Below are positions 1 to 10,646 of a stretch of DNA of 64,000 bases, one piece after another. Each line of letters starts with the position of its first letter. Positions within the stretch are counted from its first letter, which is position 1. Source of the DNA: Conoideocrella luteorostrata (taxonomy: Eukaryota; Ascomycota; Sordariomycetes; Hypocreales; Clavicipitaceae). The notes under the pieces were generated by a model. The model searched no databases. It was not told the origin of the DNA and was given only the letters and a program-made list of their open reading frames with translations. Location: NCBI GenBank assembly GCA_032433595.1, contig JASWJB010000002.1, forward strand, positions 310,001-374,000, read 5' to 3'. Position numbers and translations under genes: made by a program.

Positions 1-796
1 AGAGTATAGACTAATGGTCAAGATCGTAACCGGCAGGCCTTTTCGCAGGTTGCTGGTAAAATTAGAAGACAATTTGGATCCGGAAAACCCCTTTGTCGGG
101 TATTTGCCGATCAGCCATTAACCTTGGTCTCCATCGTCAGTGACTATTGTGACAAGCCGGGGTCCGGTTGAGACACCGCTTGCTACGCAATCTCGGTATG
201 CTTAACGAAGGATAGGGAGAGCGGTCTTCGTGTTGATGAATTTTTTTGCTTAAGCCTCGGTAATGTAAAGCATTCTGTAGAGGGCTGTCTGCAGCACACT
301 GTGAGGATAGAACATAAGTCGAGCAGTATGTATGATAGATAAATGAATCAACTTTCTCACCAGCTGTAATCATATGAATGGGCCATATTTTCAAAAACAA
401 GCGGCTGACGACAGGTTATATCCACAAGGCGTATCCAGAGCGAACAAGGTACGAAGCTACTAGAGATGAGTCGGAAGCTGCTCCGTAGCGCGGGAGTGGA
501 CTACGGCTACTCCGCAGTGGTTCCGAGGGACAAGGAAGTCTCTGCCGAATCAGCGGCTATGGGTCCAGGTGATTAAAGATACATCTTGCTGCCAGGTGGT
601 CTTGTAGATAAATAACGGACCAATCATCGGTGATTTTGGAAAGCAGTCGGCAGAACTCCGAGAGATCATTCGCGATGTCTAGGCTAGCGTTCATATTGTA
701 CCTAGAAAACACGTACAAAGTCCGAGCGACTCGACGAAGCGACCTCTGACCGCGACCATAGTAGAGGCGCCAACATCCTTTTCTTCATACTAACTT

Positions 797-2127
797 ATGT
801 TCTGCGACCACGGCGACTCGGACATTCAACACCGTTGGCATCCATTATGCCGGCGAAGTCTGTGTAGGAAGCACAGGGCTTCGGGTGACGAGGGTATCGA
901 TACCGGAAGGTGAAGCGAAACAATGTGCAAAACAATTCAATTCATTCATCACTATCTAAGAAGAGAAGAAGAGGAGGAGGAATGCCCCCGAGCGTGCCGT
1001 ATAAAAGAGGTGCGCTAGGGTGGCCACCCTGATTGCTCGTATGCTTGACGAGGGATTCCGACAGTCTGTGATGTCATTATCGAAGGCGCTCTTGACACAC
1101 CGCCTGCCAAGACCATGTTTGAAAAGATGAAGTACTTTGAGAAAAAGAGAGACGATCTCCGCCGACTACTTTTGAACGAGCCCCGCGGTCGCTCAGCAAT
1201 GTGTCACAACATCGTCCTGCCGCCATGCAATCCTAAAGCCGACGCCGGCTTCCTCGTCATGGAGCATGAAGAATATCCAGCAATGTCAGGCCCCAATACA
1301 ATTGCCACCACTACGATTCTCTTAGAAACCGGCATGGTGCCTATGCAAGAGCTACTGTCTGAGTTGGCTCTTGATACGCCCGTTGGTTTTGTCACCGTCT
1401 ACGCCGAGTGCGAAAAGGGAAAATGCCAGCATGTTGAATTTCACAATGTTCCTGCCTTTGTCTATGTGCTCGATAAGGAGATCGAAGTACCTGGCCTTGG
1501 GACTACCAAGGTTTATATTGCATGGGGTGGCATGTTCTACTGTCTGGTAGACGCTGGTTCCGTTGGCTTAATTATCAGACCAGAAGCAGGTGCTGAAATT
1601 GTGCGGATTGGTGAACGCATCAAGCGTGCCGTTCAGGAGCAGACAAATCCGGTACAAGCTGAAAATCCAGAGATCCGCGGTGTTACTATACTGGAGTTTA
1701 CAACGCCTCTTGAAGTCAAGGACGTCAAGAAAACACAGAACGCAGTGATTGTCTATCCAGGAAGGATTGATCGCAGCCCTTGTGGGACTGGCGCCTATGC
1801 CCGCCTGGCGGTGTCGCATGCTCGAGGGGAATTGAAAGAAGGTGAACTGCTTTATTACCGCAGCATCATTAATACGGAGTTCATCGACAGAGGGACGGGG
1901 ATGACGAAGTGGGAGAGTACAACGCTGTTTGTCCTGCTGTTAAGGGCAGTGCATGTATTACGAGCTGCAATACTGCCGTTTTGCACTCAACTGACACGTT
2001 TCCAGAAGGCTTCCGTGCGGGAGATTGCTGGGTCATGGACCAGTCGCATGCATCATGTGCAGATAATGAATATTCACTTACTGTTGATTTCAACATTACC
2101 GCTTATGTAGTACAAGTGACATCGTGA
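797..2127 (+). pseudogene. Proline racemase-family gene (trans-3-hydroxyproline dehydratase-like), broken by a solo LTR and a frameshift
   Basis: Proline racemase-superfamily enzymes epimerise or dehydrate proline and hydroxyprolines in the cytosol. The N-terminal piece ends at HYAGEVC (about 838-862). After a solo LTR (863-1063) the frame resumes exactly with DVIIEGALDTPPAK at 1068 onward. The first catalytic site reads MSGPN, with Ser where racemases have Cys. The second reads DRSPCGTGAYARL and keeps Cys, so it is a Ser/Cys variant. Near 1911 one base is missing: the expected C-terminal part (GEYNAVCPAVKG to TFPEGFRAGD) continues in the next frame and stops at 2127. No in-frame ATG is evident before the N-terminal piece. 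Loss of function is clear; the exact substrate of the ancestor is inferred only from the Ser/Cys pattern. Confidence 0.85.
863..1063 (-). mobile_element. Solo LTR, family LTR-A (copy 1), inside the proline racemase relic
   Basis: A 201-bp insertion with TG...CA ends is flanked by the exact 5-bp duplication GTCTG (858-862 and 1064-1068). Read on the minus strand it starts TGTCGGAATCCCTCGTCAAG and shares the TTTATACGGC, CTTCTTAGATA and GGTATCGATACC blocks with the other LTR-A copies. Removing it restores the racemase reading frame exactly. No internal retroelement sequence remains, so this is a product of LTR-LTR recombination. Confidence 0.93.
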
Positions 2128-2306
2128 TGCTCGTTGGATTTACGCTTCGATGATGCCTTGAGCCGGGAAACATGAGAGATTTATGAAGTAGCTCAAATGA
2201 CCGACGTGTCCCCAAGACTTACACTATGCCTCCATTGAGATATCATCACCATACTTGCGCAATGCGGGTTACACATCTTCTCGGCAGCCAGGACCCTTTC
2301 TAACGC

Positions 2307-2503
2307 TGTGGGTTGCACAGGGTTGCTGTGCAAGTGATCTAGATCAAATGCTTCAAATTGAACATATTCATAAGTCTCTGTTATCTAAGAAGAAGAGAAG
2401 AAGTCAAGGAGGGAGGCACGATATCGTCGCATAAATATCGTAGCTGAAAGGTGACCATGTGACGAGCTCTGTGCTTCCTATTGTGCTTGGCGGGATTCCA
2501 ACA
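2307..2503 (-). mobile_element. Solo LTR, family LTR-A (copy 2)
   Basis: This 197-bp element has an exact 5-bp target duplication AACGC on both sides (2302-2306 and 2504-2508). On the minus strand it begins TGTTGGAATCCCGCC and ends GTGCAACCCACA, like the copies at 6.1, 18.8 and 33.9 kb. It lies about 180 bases beyond the end of the racemase relic. Confidence 0.93.
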
Positions 2504-3028
2504 AACGCCTTAGATCATCTCGAATTGCAGCAAGCTCAACATTAGGCTCCAATGCAAGCCTAAGCTCTGAAACCAGCTTCTGCACTTGCGTAAATGTTAC
2601 TCGATAGGTAGCACAGAATTCGGATAATAGGAAACACTTTGCAGTTGCTGATTGTAAAGGATGATTGATCCAGCGCTCAAGTCTGTATCCCACGCGCTCC
2701 CTCGCGCTGTGCAATTCTCTTCCCTAAAGCTTTCAGCTCGAAAAGTTCAATAAACAGGACAATGCGGGTAGGCTACAATTTGAAGACATGGCGGGCTTAA
2801 TTTACCCACTTCAATATTCCTTATCTCGGGAATCACAAAAGCTTCATATATACCCTGACCCCAGAATTTAGATCTGCTTTTCAAGCTGTAGTAGACATCA
2901 ATGAGGCCAAAGCCCCAACTCTCGGACAGTCTCCATTTCCCAATCGGTAAATCCGATCTTCCCAGGCTGCGAGGCTGCAGGCCCTACCGTGTAGTACTTG
3001 AACTCGCTTCTAAAATTACAGAGAAGAC

Positions 3029-3112
3029 TGTTGGAATCTCTCGTCAAGATCACGTGGCCACCCTAGCGCGCATCTTTTATACGGCGCGCTCGCGGGCATT
3101 CCACTTCTTCTT
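3029..3112 (+). mobile_element. Truncated LTR-A copy (5' part only)
   Basis: The sequence starts TGTTGGAATCTCTCGTCAAG and matches the first ~85 bases of LTR-A, most closely the copy at 863-1063 (shared GTGGCCACCCTAGCGC and TTTTATACGGCGCGCTCG-like blocks). The two form an inverted pair around 0.9-3.1 kb. The 3' half of the LTR and a matching target duplication were not found, so it is a fragment or an older copy. The bases before it (AAGAC) give no convincing partner downstream. Confidence 0.7.
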
Positions 3113-3268
3113 TAATAAGACATTGAAAAAATCTACCAGCAAAGAAGATACTCTGAAGACGTTGCGTCCCTTTACACGAGTCCCCAGGATGAACGGACGA
3201 GGATAAAAGAAGACGGTACGCTTGTGAGACAAAAGTTCACATGTCACGTCCGATACAAGAGCTTCAGC

Positions 3269-3604
3269 CTAGCCGGAGTGCTGCAGAATAGCGGTCGGCC
3301 AGCCTTGGGCGCCAGCATTGTTGGCGATCTCTGGATACTTTTGCCCGAAGCAGTTCATAACAAAGGCCTCTCTGAGAATAGCCTGATGATAGCCAAAGAT
3401 CAGTCCACTCTAGGATTGGATTGTGTAAATAACAGCAATAGAGATCAAGAATCGAAACATTTTCTGCTGGCTAAATACCAGAGAAGCAAAACAGGCAATG
3501 TACAGAATCTTCGGGTCAGCCCAGAAAGCTGGAAGCCCGCCCGTATAACCGGAGTTGTGGCCACAAGCTAGAGTGGCGGCACCAATGACTACGCTAACTG
3601 TCAC
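3269..3604 (-). pseudogene. N-terminal relic of an MFS sugar/quinate-type transporter
   Basis: On the minus strand a frame reads NSGYTGGLPAFWADPKILY then CFASL. A good GT...TAG intron follows, then SGLIFGYHQAILREAFV, MNCFGQKYPEIANNAG and QGWPTAILQ. This is the pattern of the first transmembrane region of fungal hexose/quinate transporters (GxLFGYxQG, then MNSFGxxYPEIA and QGWFTAIL). It stops at 3269-3271 after roughly 90 residues, where a full transporter has about 500. The upstream end abuts the repeat beginning at 3618. No start codon is present at the break. It is a dead fragment. Confidence 0.7.
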
Positions 3605-3617
3605 AGAATCTCGTGAC

Positions 3618-3773
3618 TGTCAAAGAACATCGTAAATTCCGTTATCGCCTATTTTCCTATTGGCCAGACTATGTAGAATTTATCTATAAAGAGGACTATT
3701 TTCCTCGTACAGAATAGGTAGAAGACAAGGACAATTCCGCTCATAAGACATCCGTAGCTGCTCACTTGTGACA
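3618..3773 (+). repeat. ~156-bp dispersed repeat with TGTCA...TGACA ends (copy 1)
   Basis: The repeat starts TGTCAAAGAACATCGTAAAT and ends CTCACTTGTGACA. A diverged second copy lies at 16488-16642 in the same orientation. The ends are short inverted repeats, as in MITEs or very short LTRs. I could not find a clean target-site duplication at either copy, so the class of element is open. Confidence 0.7.
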
Positions 3774-3989
3774 CTAATGGTCCCTGAGCCGGTTCACTAT
3801 ATCGATATGCTGCATTGTACACAGCTTAATGAGAACTGAGAAAAGGGTTTCACTAAGCTATAAAGTCGACTGCTAACACTGACCACAGTCCGGTGTATGT
3901 CAATCTGCCTTTAAGGTACTCATTTTCTAGTAATTTGGTGCTGTTGTTGAAGCATCCCACACAGCGCAAGAGTTCTGTGATTCTTCCAC

Positions 3990-5728
3990 TTAATATGTGT
4001 AACGAAAAGAATGATTCTCCTTGTCAGTCATATCTTCAAACGAAGTATTCATATCATCCGTAGTTGTATCCTCGTTATTCGAAGGCCTATACTTAGCGTC
4101 ACGCCGCTTATTATCGATGACGCACAGGATAGCGTACAGGAGCCCAGTCGTCATCATGACACAAAACCCGCACAGCATAGACCCAATCCCAAGGCTGTAT
4201 CGAGGTGCTTGCTTTCCGAGGAAGAATTGAGGGCCAACCATGTTTCCGACAGCTACATATTAATCAGCTTGAGCGAATGGAGAAAAGGGAAAAAAGCAAG
4301 CAGACACAAACCATAGAACACAGCCATCGAGACCGATACGAAGCTTTTCTTAGTCATACCCGCCACATTTGATGACTGTAAGCTGAGACCCATCACCCAA
4401 GCGACGTTGTAGAAGCCCATGAGATAACAGCCACCAAGTGAGGCGTCTCGATTCGCCTCGGGATCAAGAACCTTGACCAATACCGCACCTATCATCGCAA
4501 TAGTGCTGGAAATGACCCAGAATAAACAACGCGTACCTGGGTAACGGAGGGTTACAGCTGTCATAGAAGCTTGAGCTACCATAGCTATCGCTGCCTGGGG
4601 TATCGCCATTAAAACAGTCTTATCCTGTGAGAATCCGTACCCAGAGATGATAAGAGGGGTGAAATTGGTAATACCAGCGTTCGTGATTGACTGAGCAAGG
4701 AAGAGGGCCGCCATACACCAATATTTGCAGTCACAAACAGCTTCCTTTATCTGGCCCCATTTGAAGCGCTGATGATATGTAAGGCTCTGGTTCTCCTGAG
4801 GGATCAAAGAGACTTACCTGATTTTGGTCAGTAGTGGTCTGATTACTTGCGAGGCGAATCACAGCTACGGATCTAAGATCGCTGTCGAAGAACCAGGCTT
4901 TTGAAGGCGAATCAGGCAAGAGAAAGAAGACGGCAAGTCCAACGACAACAGTGAACGCGCCGTAGATGAGGAAGATGTACTAGTAAGACGATGTCAGTAC
5001 AGTGGCTCGTTCTTATCGAATGCTGTCAACAAACCTTCCATGTGGGTAAGTTGCCGTCTACCTTTCCGATGGCGTAACTGAGAATTCCGCCAAATACGCC
5101 AGCAAACGTGTTCGCCCAGAAGGCTGTACGGAGTGGTTGCTCCTCACGTCGATACCACGTCGAATTAACCAACAAAAGACAGGGGAGAATGCTTGCCTCG
5201 AAAGCGCCGAGGAGGAAGCGGATCACCGCAAGACCTCGAAAGTTGTGACATACAGCAAGGAAGCCTAGGCAAATGCCCCAAGCCATAAGACAAGCCCCCA
5301 TATGTCGCCCAGCGGGGAACTTATGCACGAACCAAAGATTTGGGAATTCAGCAAAGAGATATCCGAAATAAAATATACTACCAAGCCAGCTGTACTCTTG
5401 ATCCTTCAGTTGTGTATCTTCTCTTAACCCGTAGATGGCTGCGTAGGCGATAGCGTTCTACGAGCACAAGTCAGCGACTGAGGCCATTACTACGAAGAGT
5501 ACAGTACCAGCCGTAGCGCACCTTGTCAAGGAAGGCAAGAGTCATGGAGATCGTGATTAGAGGCATGACCACCAGGTCTGTTCTATTTCGTACTTTCCTG
5601 AACTTGGGAGAGTTGCCGTCGATTAGTCCAGGGTCAAGAGCATTGTCCACACTGATGGTATCGTGAACTTTTGCTACCTGTGAATTTTCAAGGGCAAGCA
5701 TGGTGGCGTCACTGAATTTTTTGTACAT
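3990..5728 (-). CDS. MFS transporter, Dal5/allantoate permease-like (anion:cation symporter family)
   Basis: Plasma-membrane transporter of organic anions or vitamins, by family. Five exons fit: 5728-5522, 5457-5035, 4979-4818, 4768-4312 and 4252-3990. They join in frame to 503 residues, the usual length for the family. The first exon ends LAFLDK and the second begins NAIAYAAIYGL, the classic TM1 region of Dal5-like carriers. Later segments include EFPNLW, RFLLGAFEA (motif in TM4), YRREEQPLRTAFW, PDSPSKAWF and MVGPQFF. The ATG at 5728 (MYKKFSD) is the first in-frame ATG; the reading frame is open a little further upstream without one. The tail is Asp/Glu/Thr-rich and cytoplasmic. No frameshift is seen, so this is an intact gene beside relics. 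The substrate cannot be read from sequence. Confidence 0.88.
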
Positions 5729-6099
5729 AAATTGTTGTTCATATCGCGCCAAACATTGGTGTCCAGTGCGATCTGGAAGTAGACTGAATAGTGTATGTAA
5801 TTGACCAAAATAGCATGCCGACCCCGGAATAGCCCCGCGTTTGAGGCCTTTTCGATGCCAAGGCGCCCAATATGGGGGAGTAGCCGGCCCGATGTGAACC
5901 CTATTTCCGGCAGCAGTGAATGATTGGTCGGGTCGGTCCGAATACTAACTTTCATTGGCCTAACTCTCGTACCAAGCTCTCTTAGCCAATCATAGAGGGA
6001 TACAGGGCCGAGCTGCCGTTCATCATGTTTTCTCGGGAGTGCGGAGATACCGGGTGTAAGCCTCGTCCGGTATCGGAATATTTAAACATTCAATAGCTG

Positions 6100-6305
6100 T
6101 GTTGGAACCCTGCCGTCAAGCATAACAGGAAGCACGGAGCAGGTCACGTAGTCACCTTTCGGTCACGATATTTATACGGCGATATCGAGCCTTCCACCTT
6201 GACTTGTTTCCCTCTTCTTGGATAGACAGAGACTTATGAATATATTGCATTTTGACCACAACATGGTATCGATACCATAGTGCACAACATCCTGTGCAAC
6301 CCAAA
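6100..6305 (+). mobile_element. Solo LTR, family LTR-A (copy 4)
   Basis: A 206-bp element starts TGTTGGAACCCTGCCGTCAAG and ends GTGCAACCCAAA, with the terminal CA changed to AA. It is flanked by the exact duplication AGCTG (6095-6099 and 6306-6310). It sits immediately upstream of the second proline racemase relic. Confidence 0.92.
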
Positions 6306-6366
6306 AGCTGGGATTGTCAACATAGTTGCTGTCAGTTCGCCAACCCTTCCAACAGTCTTCCTAACG

Positions 6367-6927
6367 ATGTATTGTACGAAGACTATCGACACCAACCAAG
6401 CCAATGGCGCTATTGCCTGTGTTGAAACTCACACGGTGGGTATGCCCTGCCGCATTGTCACTAAAGGCTTCCCGCCATTGAACGGCAGCTTGGACGCTCA
6501 GAAAGCGGAAGCTGCAGAAAAGTACGATCATCTACGCAGGATTATCATCCTAGAACCACGGGGTCATTCTGACATGTTCGGAGCCGTTTGAGACCATTCC
6601 CCGAGATGACCAGGCGAGGTCTAAGTTCTTTATCTCCATAGCGGAGGCTACAGTGATATGTGTGGTCACGGGACTATGGCTGTAAGTCGCTTGCTTGTCG
6701 ATACCCATGATGCCAATATCTTCCCAAAGAGGAAAGAGTTAAGTTTCGATGCTGTTATTCAAATAGCCAAGATCATTCTCCACACATTGGGAGGATTGGT
6801 TGAGGCTACGGTTCCCATGGAACCTTGTGGGATGAAGTCCGACCCTGCACGGCCCGTCAGCATTGGCCTGCTATCGAATGTTTTGGCCAATGATTTAGTC
6901 GTTTCGATACCACCCCGGCATAGATGA
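6367..6927 (+). pseudogene. Second proline racemase-family relic (N-terminal two thirds, frameshifted)
   Basis: Reading from 6367 gives ETHTVGMPCRIV, EKYDHLRR and LEPRGHSDMFGAV, the N-terminal signature of proline racemase/4-hydroxyproline epimerase. The frame then breaks (TGA near 6590) and EPFET continues in another frame. A third stretch gives GGYSDMCGHGTMA with the catalytic Cys intact, followed by LGGLVEATV and LANDLVVSIPP, where it ends. The C-terminal third, including the second catalytic Cys, is missing. It differs from the Ser/Cys relic at 0.8-2.1 kb, so the two are not recent copies of one another. It is clearly non-functional. Confidence 0.8.
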
Positions 6928-8423
6928 CCCGAATTTGGCAACCGCATGTGCGTCAAGTTAGCGATAGCACACTGCAGCGCGTTTCACTGCCAGATTACTC
7001 TGGAAGAGCTGGGCTTCTCGTCCGACTCCTTGCAGGGGTCCGTGCTCCTTGACCGTCTTAAGTTCGCAGCAGCGAAAATCAAGGGGACTATAAACACATC
7101 TGAACACGTAGCTACGTGGCTGGGGACGTGTGGAAGATTTCGTCCAAGGTGGCCGAGCTGCGGGCAAAATCCGCAGATGCTTTGCAAAGGACAGACCGGC
7201 GGCCTCCTCTGGTTGCCGCTCTCACGACAAAAATGAAGGAGAAATCTACGACGCTCTTCGGAGTATTCCGTGAACTCGACTCAAAAAGACCCGAGCCCGA
7301 TTGGAAGCATCAACTGGAAATCGCGACCGGTCTTCAGGTCGTGGGGAGTACAAAGAGTGTTCAGCTCCGCAAAAAGCCAGAAGGACCTATGGCGCCAAGA
7401 AGAGGCCGCAGTTGTGGCTCTGGAGGCCATTGACAAGGTGATAGCTGGAAAGCGGTCGGTGAAAAGACGCTCCTTGACACTTTAGATGAGGAAATAAAAA
7501 CCGGTCGAATTAGGGATCCCGACGACACCGCCAATACCACTGATACTACGAGTGTATCATATAACCAAGGTGAGCCTGAAACCCGTCGGGAGGATAGAAG
7601 AAAAAGACACTAATGAGTTGCTCGCCAGATATCACGTCGCCAAAGCCAACTCAAGCAGGTATAACTGTCAATTGTAATAAATAGTATTTTGTCGAGAAGG
7701 GGGAGAATTGCTGGGTTATCTCGTCCAAATTTGGGATCTCGCTGCATGACTTTCTCCAATGGAACCCCGGTGCCGGCAGCAATTGCCTGACATTGTGGGC
7801 TGATTCGTATGCCTGCTTATCCACCTATAGAGGCGACGCTGCTGTCATCAGTAACCACAGAAGAGACGGGACAGCCGTGCCGGGGCTTGGGGGGAGACAC
7901 CACGTATCTTCCACTGTCGGAATGCTGAAGTAGTCAGAATGGCGGAATTATGTCTCCAGCAAGATTGAAACAAATACATGGCAAGCTAAGAGGACCTGAA
8001 GCAGAGCCAGAAAAGCCTCTCTCGATGGTGGTATGGATGGATGTGGGGCGCCTCCTGTCAGCCAGTAGTTGCCGTGGGACGGGCCGCGTCGTGACTTGAT
8101 CCACTCTTGTGGCGTATTAAGACTTTGATCTAAATTAGCTGCTAATTTAACGTTTGAGAGCGACGATACGGAGTATCCTGTAGGCTTGCGCATGTGGTAC
8201 CAGTTTGGTTATTTACAGGCGGAAACTAGCCTACGAACTTGACATTAATTCTGCTGCCTTCATATCTAAAAATTGGTGCCATTTGCCTGCGAACTCGACC
8301 CAAGTCTTGCAACCTCGGCCTTTCCCAACCCCCCCGTTTCAATTATGTGCAGATGCTTCGGTGCAGTATTGCCCGAGATGAAAGAACGAGTCTATTCACC
8401 CATCATGTCGCGACTGCACTCCG
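6928..8423. other. Gene-poor stretch with an unrecognised decayed coding segment
   Basis: Between about 7116 and 7600 (+) charged, coiled-coil-like text appears in two frames (SKVAELRAKSADALQR, then EEAAVVALEAIDKV and LDTLDEEIKTGRIRDPDD). It behaves like one frameshifted relic. I recognise no family. The rest (7620-8423) shows no convincing gene, RNA or repeat. Confidence 0.35.
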
Positions 8424-9126
8424 CTAGACCATCATGCCGGCCGCCGCGGCAGCAGCAGCGGCACCACCCATGAGGCCCATTACCGCGGCGGTCGGCGCCG
8501 CGCCCGCATTACGTGTAGCAGATGTCGATGGGGAGGCGTTGGCAGTCCCACCGTCTGTCGCAGTCGCTTTGGCATCGCTGTTGGATCCTCCGGCGCCAAG
8601 GGCGGCAGCAAGAGCGCTCGTGGCGGCAGGTAGGTCCGTCGCCGTCGTTCCGTCAATGCCCCAGTAGCTGCAGAGTCTTCCAATAGCTTGCCCGGCGTCT
8701 GTCGCAGCGTGTTAGCGTGGTTCGGTTTTCTTGTCGCAGTGGATTCGCGTGAATATCGTGGATTTATGAGTATTTTAGCAGTATCGGTAGTCCGAGCCGT
8801 CTCAGCGCAAGCAGGGTGGACCGAGACAATGCTAGAAACCGTGACATCTTCCTCGCAGAATAGTAGAGAGGATTGATCATACCTGTCAGGCACACGGTGT
8901 CGACTTTTTTCCCCATAATGACTATGATAGTCGACGAATGCTTGCAGAGACAGTCAAAGTCGGACGAGTCAACGTGGGCAATGTCGCAGCCTGCCTGCTT
9001 CATCGCATCTGCCAGCGCAGAGTATACACATTTTGGGAGGTCCTTCGTGCCGCTGGAGAGACTGTCCAAGGCTCGTGCGCCGGAGGCGGCGACGGCGTAG
9101 AACGTAATTAGGCTTGTGATTCTCAT
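8424..9126 (-). CDS. CFEM-domain secreted protein, predicted GPI-anchored
   Basis: CFEM proteins are secreted or wall-anchored and act in heme/iron capture or as effectors. Two exons (9126-8883 and 8698-8424) join in frame to 172 residues. The start is the ATG giving MRITSLITFYAVAASGARA, a signal peptide. The domain follows: LPKC, QAGC, FDCLC, VDTVC and GRLC. Only six Cys are present where typical CFEM has eight; the second and one late Cys are absent. The C-terminal half is rich in Ala, Thr and Ser, and the last ~20 residues (VMGLMGG, Ala run, GMMV) are hydrophobic, as for a GPI signal. The intron (GTATGA...GACAG, 184 bases) is long for the window, but the junction VCLTD-AGQAIG reads smoothly. 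Confidence 0.8.
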
Positions 9127-9832
9127 TCTGAACAGGGCGGCTATGGGTGTCTCGGGCAAGAAAGCAAAAAAAGGTGAGGGAATGCGAGGATTAAGAATGC
9201 AAGACCTGGGCGTGGGCTGAACGGGAGATAAGTCTTCGCGGAGCTTGCGCCAAGGTGTACTCCATACTCAGTACTCCGTGTGTATTCCCGTCTCAGCCGC
9301 TGTGGCTGCAGGCACTATCGCATTCAGCCGCAGTTGAGGTCGCCAAATGTGGCCAGACTATTGACAGATGTAACCGTGCCAAGCCAATAATATATGACCT
9401 AAACCCTGACACTTTGCAACCATTGCTAACAGGGGCAGCGGTTTGGCAATCCTCCGTTCAATCCCATGCGTTTATTTATAACTTTTTCCAGCGGTTAAAT
9501 CGGAGCGGCTGAACGACCACTAGCCGATAGGTTGTGGTCGGCGGATGAAACACGAGGACACATCGAACGAGCCAAATGGTGAAGGTCTACAAAAACCCAT
9601 GTTGACGCCACCAGCCACAGCTGTATTATGCGGGAAAAACTACACTCTTACGTCGCCGCTGTTAGTCATCCTCGCTCAGGCACTACTCAGACGCTACTCA
9701 GGCACTGCTCAACCCTTCTAGGGTATATCGTTATGTCCCTGCAAAGCTCACAGAACCCTACTGCAAATGTGTTAAACTATAGAAACTATATATGTTGGAA
9801 GATATAGGAGAGGTTTGAATTGATGTGCATTG
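9127..9832. other. Intergenic stretch, no gene recognised
   Basis: No conserved frame is seen. A small imperfect tandem repeat (units close to CTCAGGCACTA, about 9675-9710) is the only structure noted. The region separates the CFEM gene from the polyketide-synthase stub. Confidence 0.5.
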
Positions 9833-10489
9833 ATGGGAAGACCTGTGTTACATTGCTTATCGAATATCGTACCACGCTGGTATAGCGATGGACGAGTTTC
9901 GCTCATGATGCGCGCTTTCTCGAATGCGCTGCAGCAGTCTACGCTGCAAAAAGACTCTTCGGGCGAAGGATCAAAGAGCACTGTTTCAAATCTGCGCGCT
10001 GATTATGACGCCGCTCTTCGGCAGGGAGCTCGTGAGCGTACGTCTACCATAGCTCTGGTACAGGGAGCCATTGTCAAAACCGTAGCTGAGATGCTATTTA
10101 TTGACATTGATAGCATTGGCCCAGCCAAGTCAGTGACTGATCTGGGTGTGGACAGTCTGATTGCGGCCGAGCTTCGCAGCTGGTTTCATCAAGCACTTGC
10201 GACCGACATCAGCACGCTAAACCTTCCGGACCCGAATGTAAGCATCTGCGGTCGGGCTGTGAGTATCACTGACAGGGCCCTATCTAAGACGGAATATCAA
10301 CAACCCTCAGCCCCGTCTATTACTTTCTTTTGGTGGCACTGGATGCATGCTGCAGGCACTGCGGATTTCCGTTGGATACTATATAAGTCATTCGTAGCGG
10401 AGCGAACAATAACGACTGAACTGAAACCTGTACACAAACACGTGATGTGCATATTTTTATCCTTTCTCGGATTTGCTAGCCACTGTTAA
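9833..10489 (+). pseudogene. Orphan C-terminal fragment of a highly reducing polyketide synthase (carrier-protein domain)
   Basis: The frame carries WYSDGRVSLM-type linker text, then an acyl-carrier domain: IVKTVAEMLFIDID, DLGVDSLIAAELRSWF and TDISTLNLPDPNVSI. The Ser of GVDSL is the 4'-phosphopantetheine site. This is how fungal HR-PKSs end. No ketosynthase, acyltransferase or reductase domain lies upstream, and the tail after about 10290 is unlike PKS. It could only be a relic, or a domain left by rearrangement. A stand-alone carrier protein is less likely because no start context or intron structure supports it. Confidence 0.65.
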
Positions 10490-10646
10490 TATCCCATGGA
10501 GTGTTTCGCGTTCAGCTCTCTTAGGGTTGGGCTATCAGGTGCTACGTAATGATATCCAGTCCCATAAATTCTTTAACTATTTTCTCTTCATTTGGGAATC
10601 TACTAAAATTTGCAATAGAAATGTAATCTCAGATCTCGGATGGTAT

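Noticed and set aside
1..790. Possible gene at the left edge
   Set aside because: No frame on either strand shows conserved features; the open frames are short and lack support.
2478..2714. Small minus-strand protein of 78 residues
   Set aside because: No ATG start, its C-terminus is LTR-A sequence, and no family is recognised.
3029..3160. A complete 127-bp LTR ending before AAGAC
   Set aside because: The AAGAC pentamer recurs, but the proposed end lacks CA and the length is far below the family's ~200 bp, so it is called truncated.
8434..8667. Plus-strand Ala-rich frame
   Set aside because: It is the antisense shadow of the Ala/Thr-rich CFEM C-terminus.
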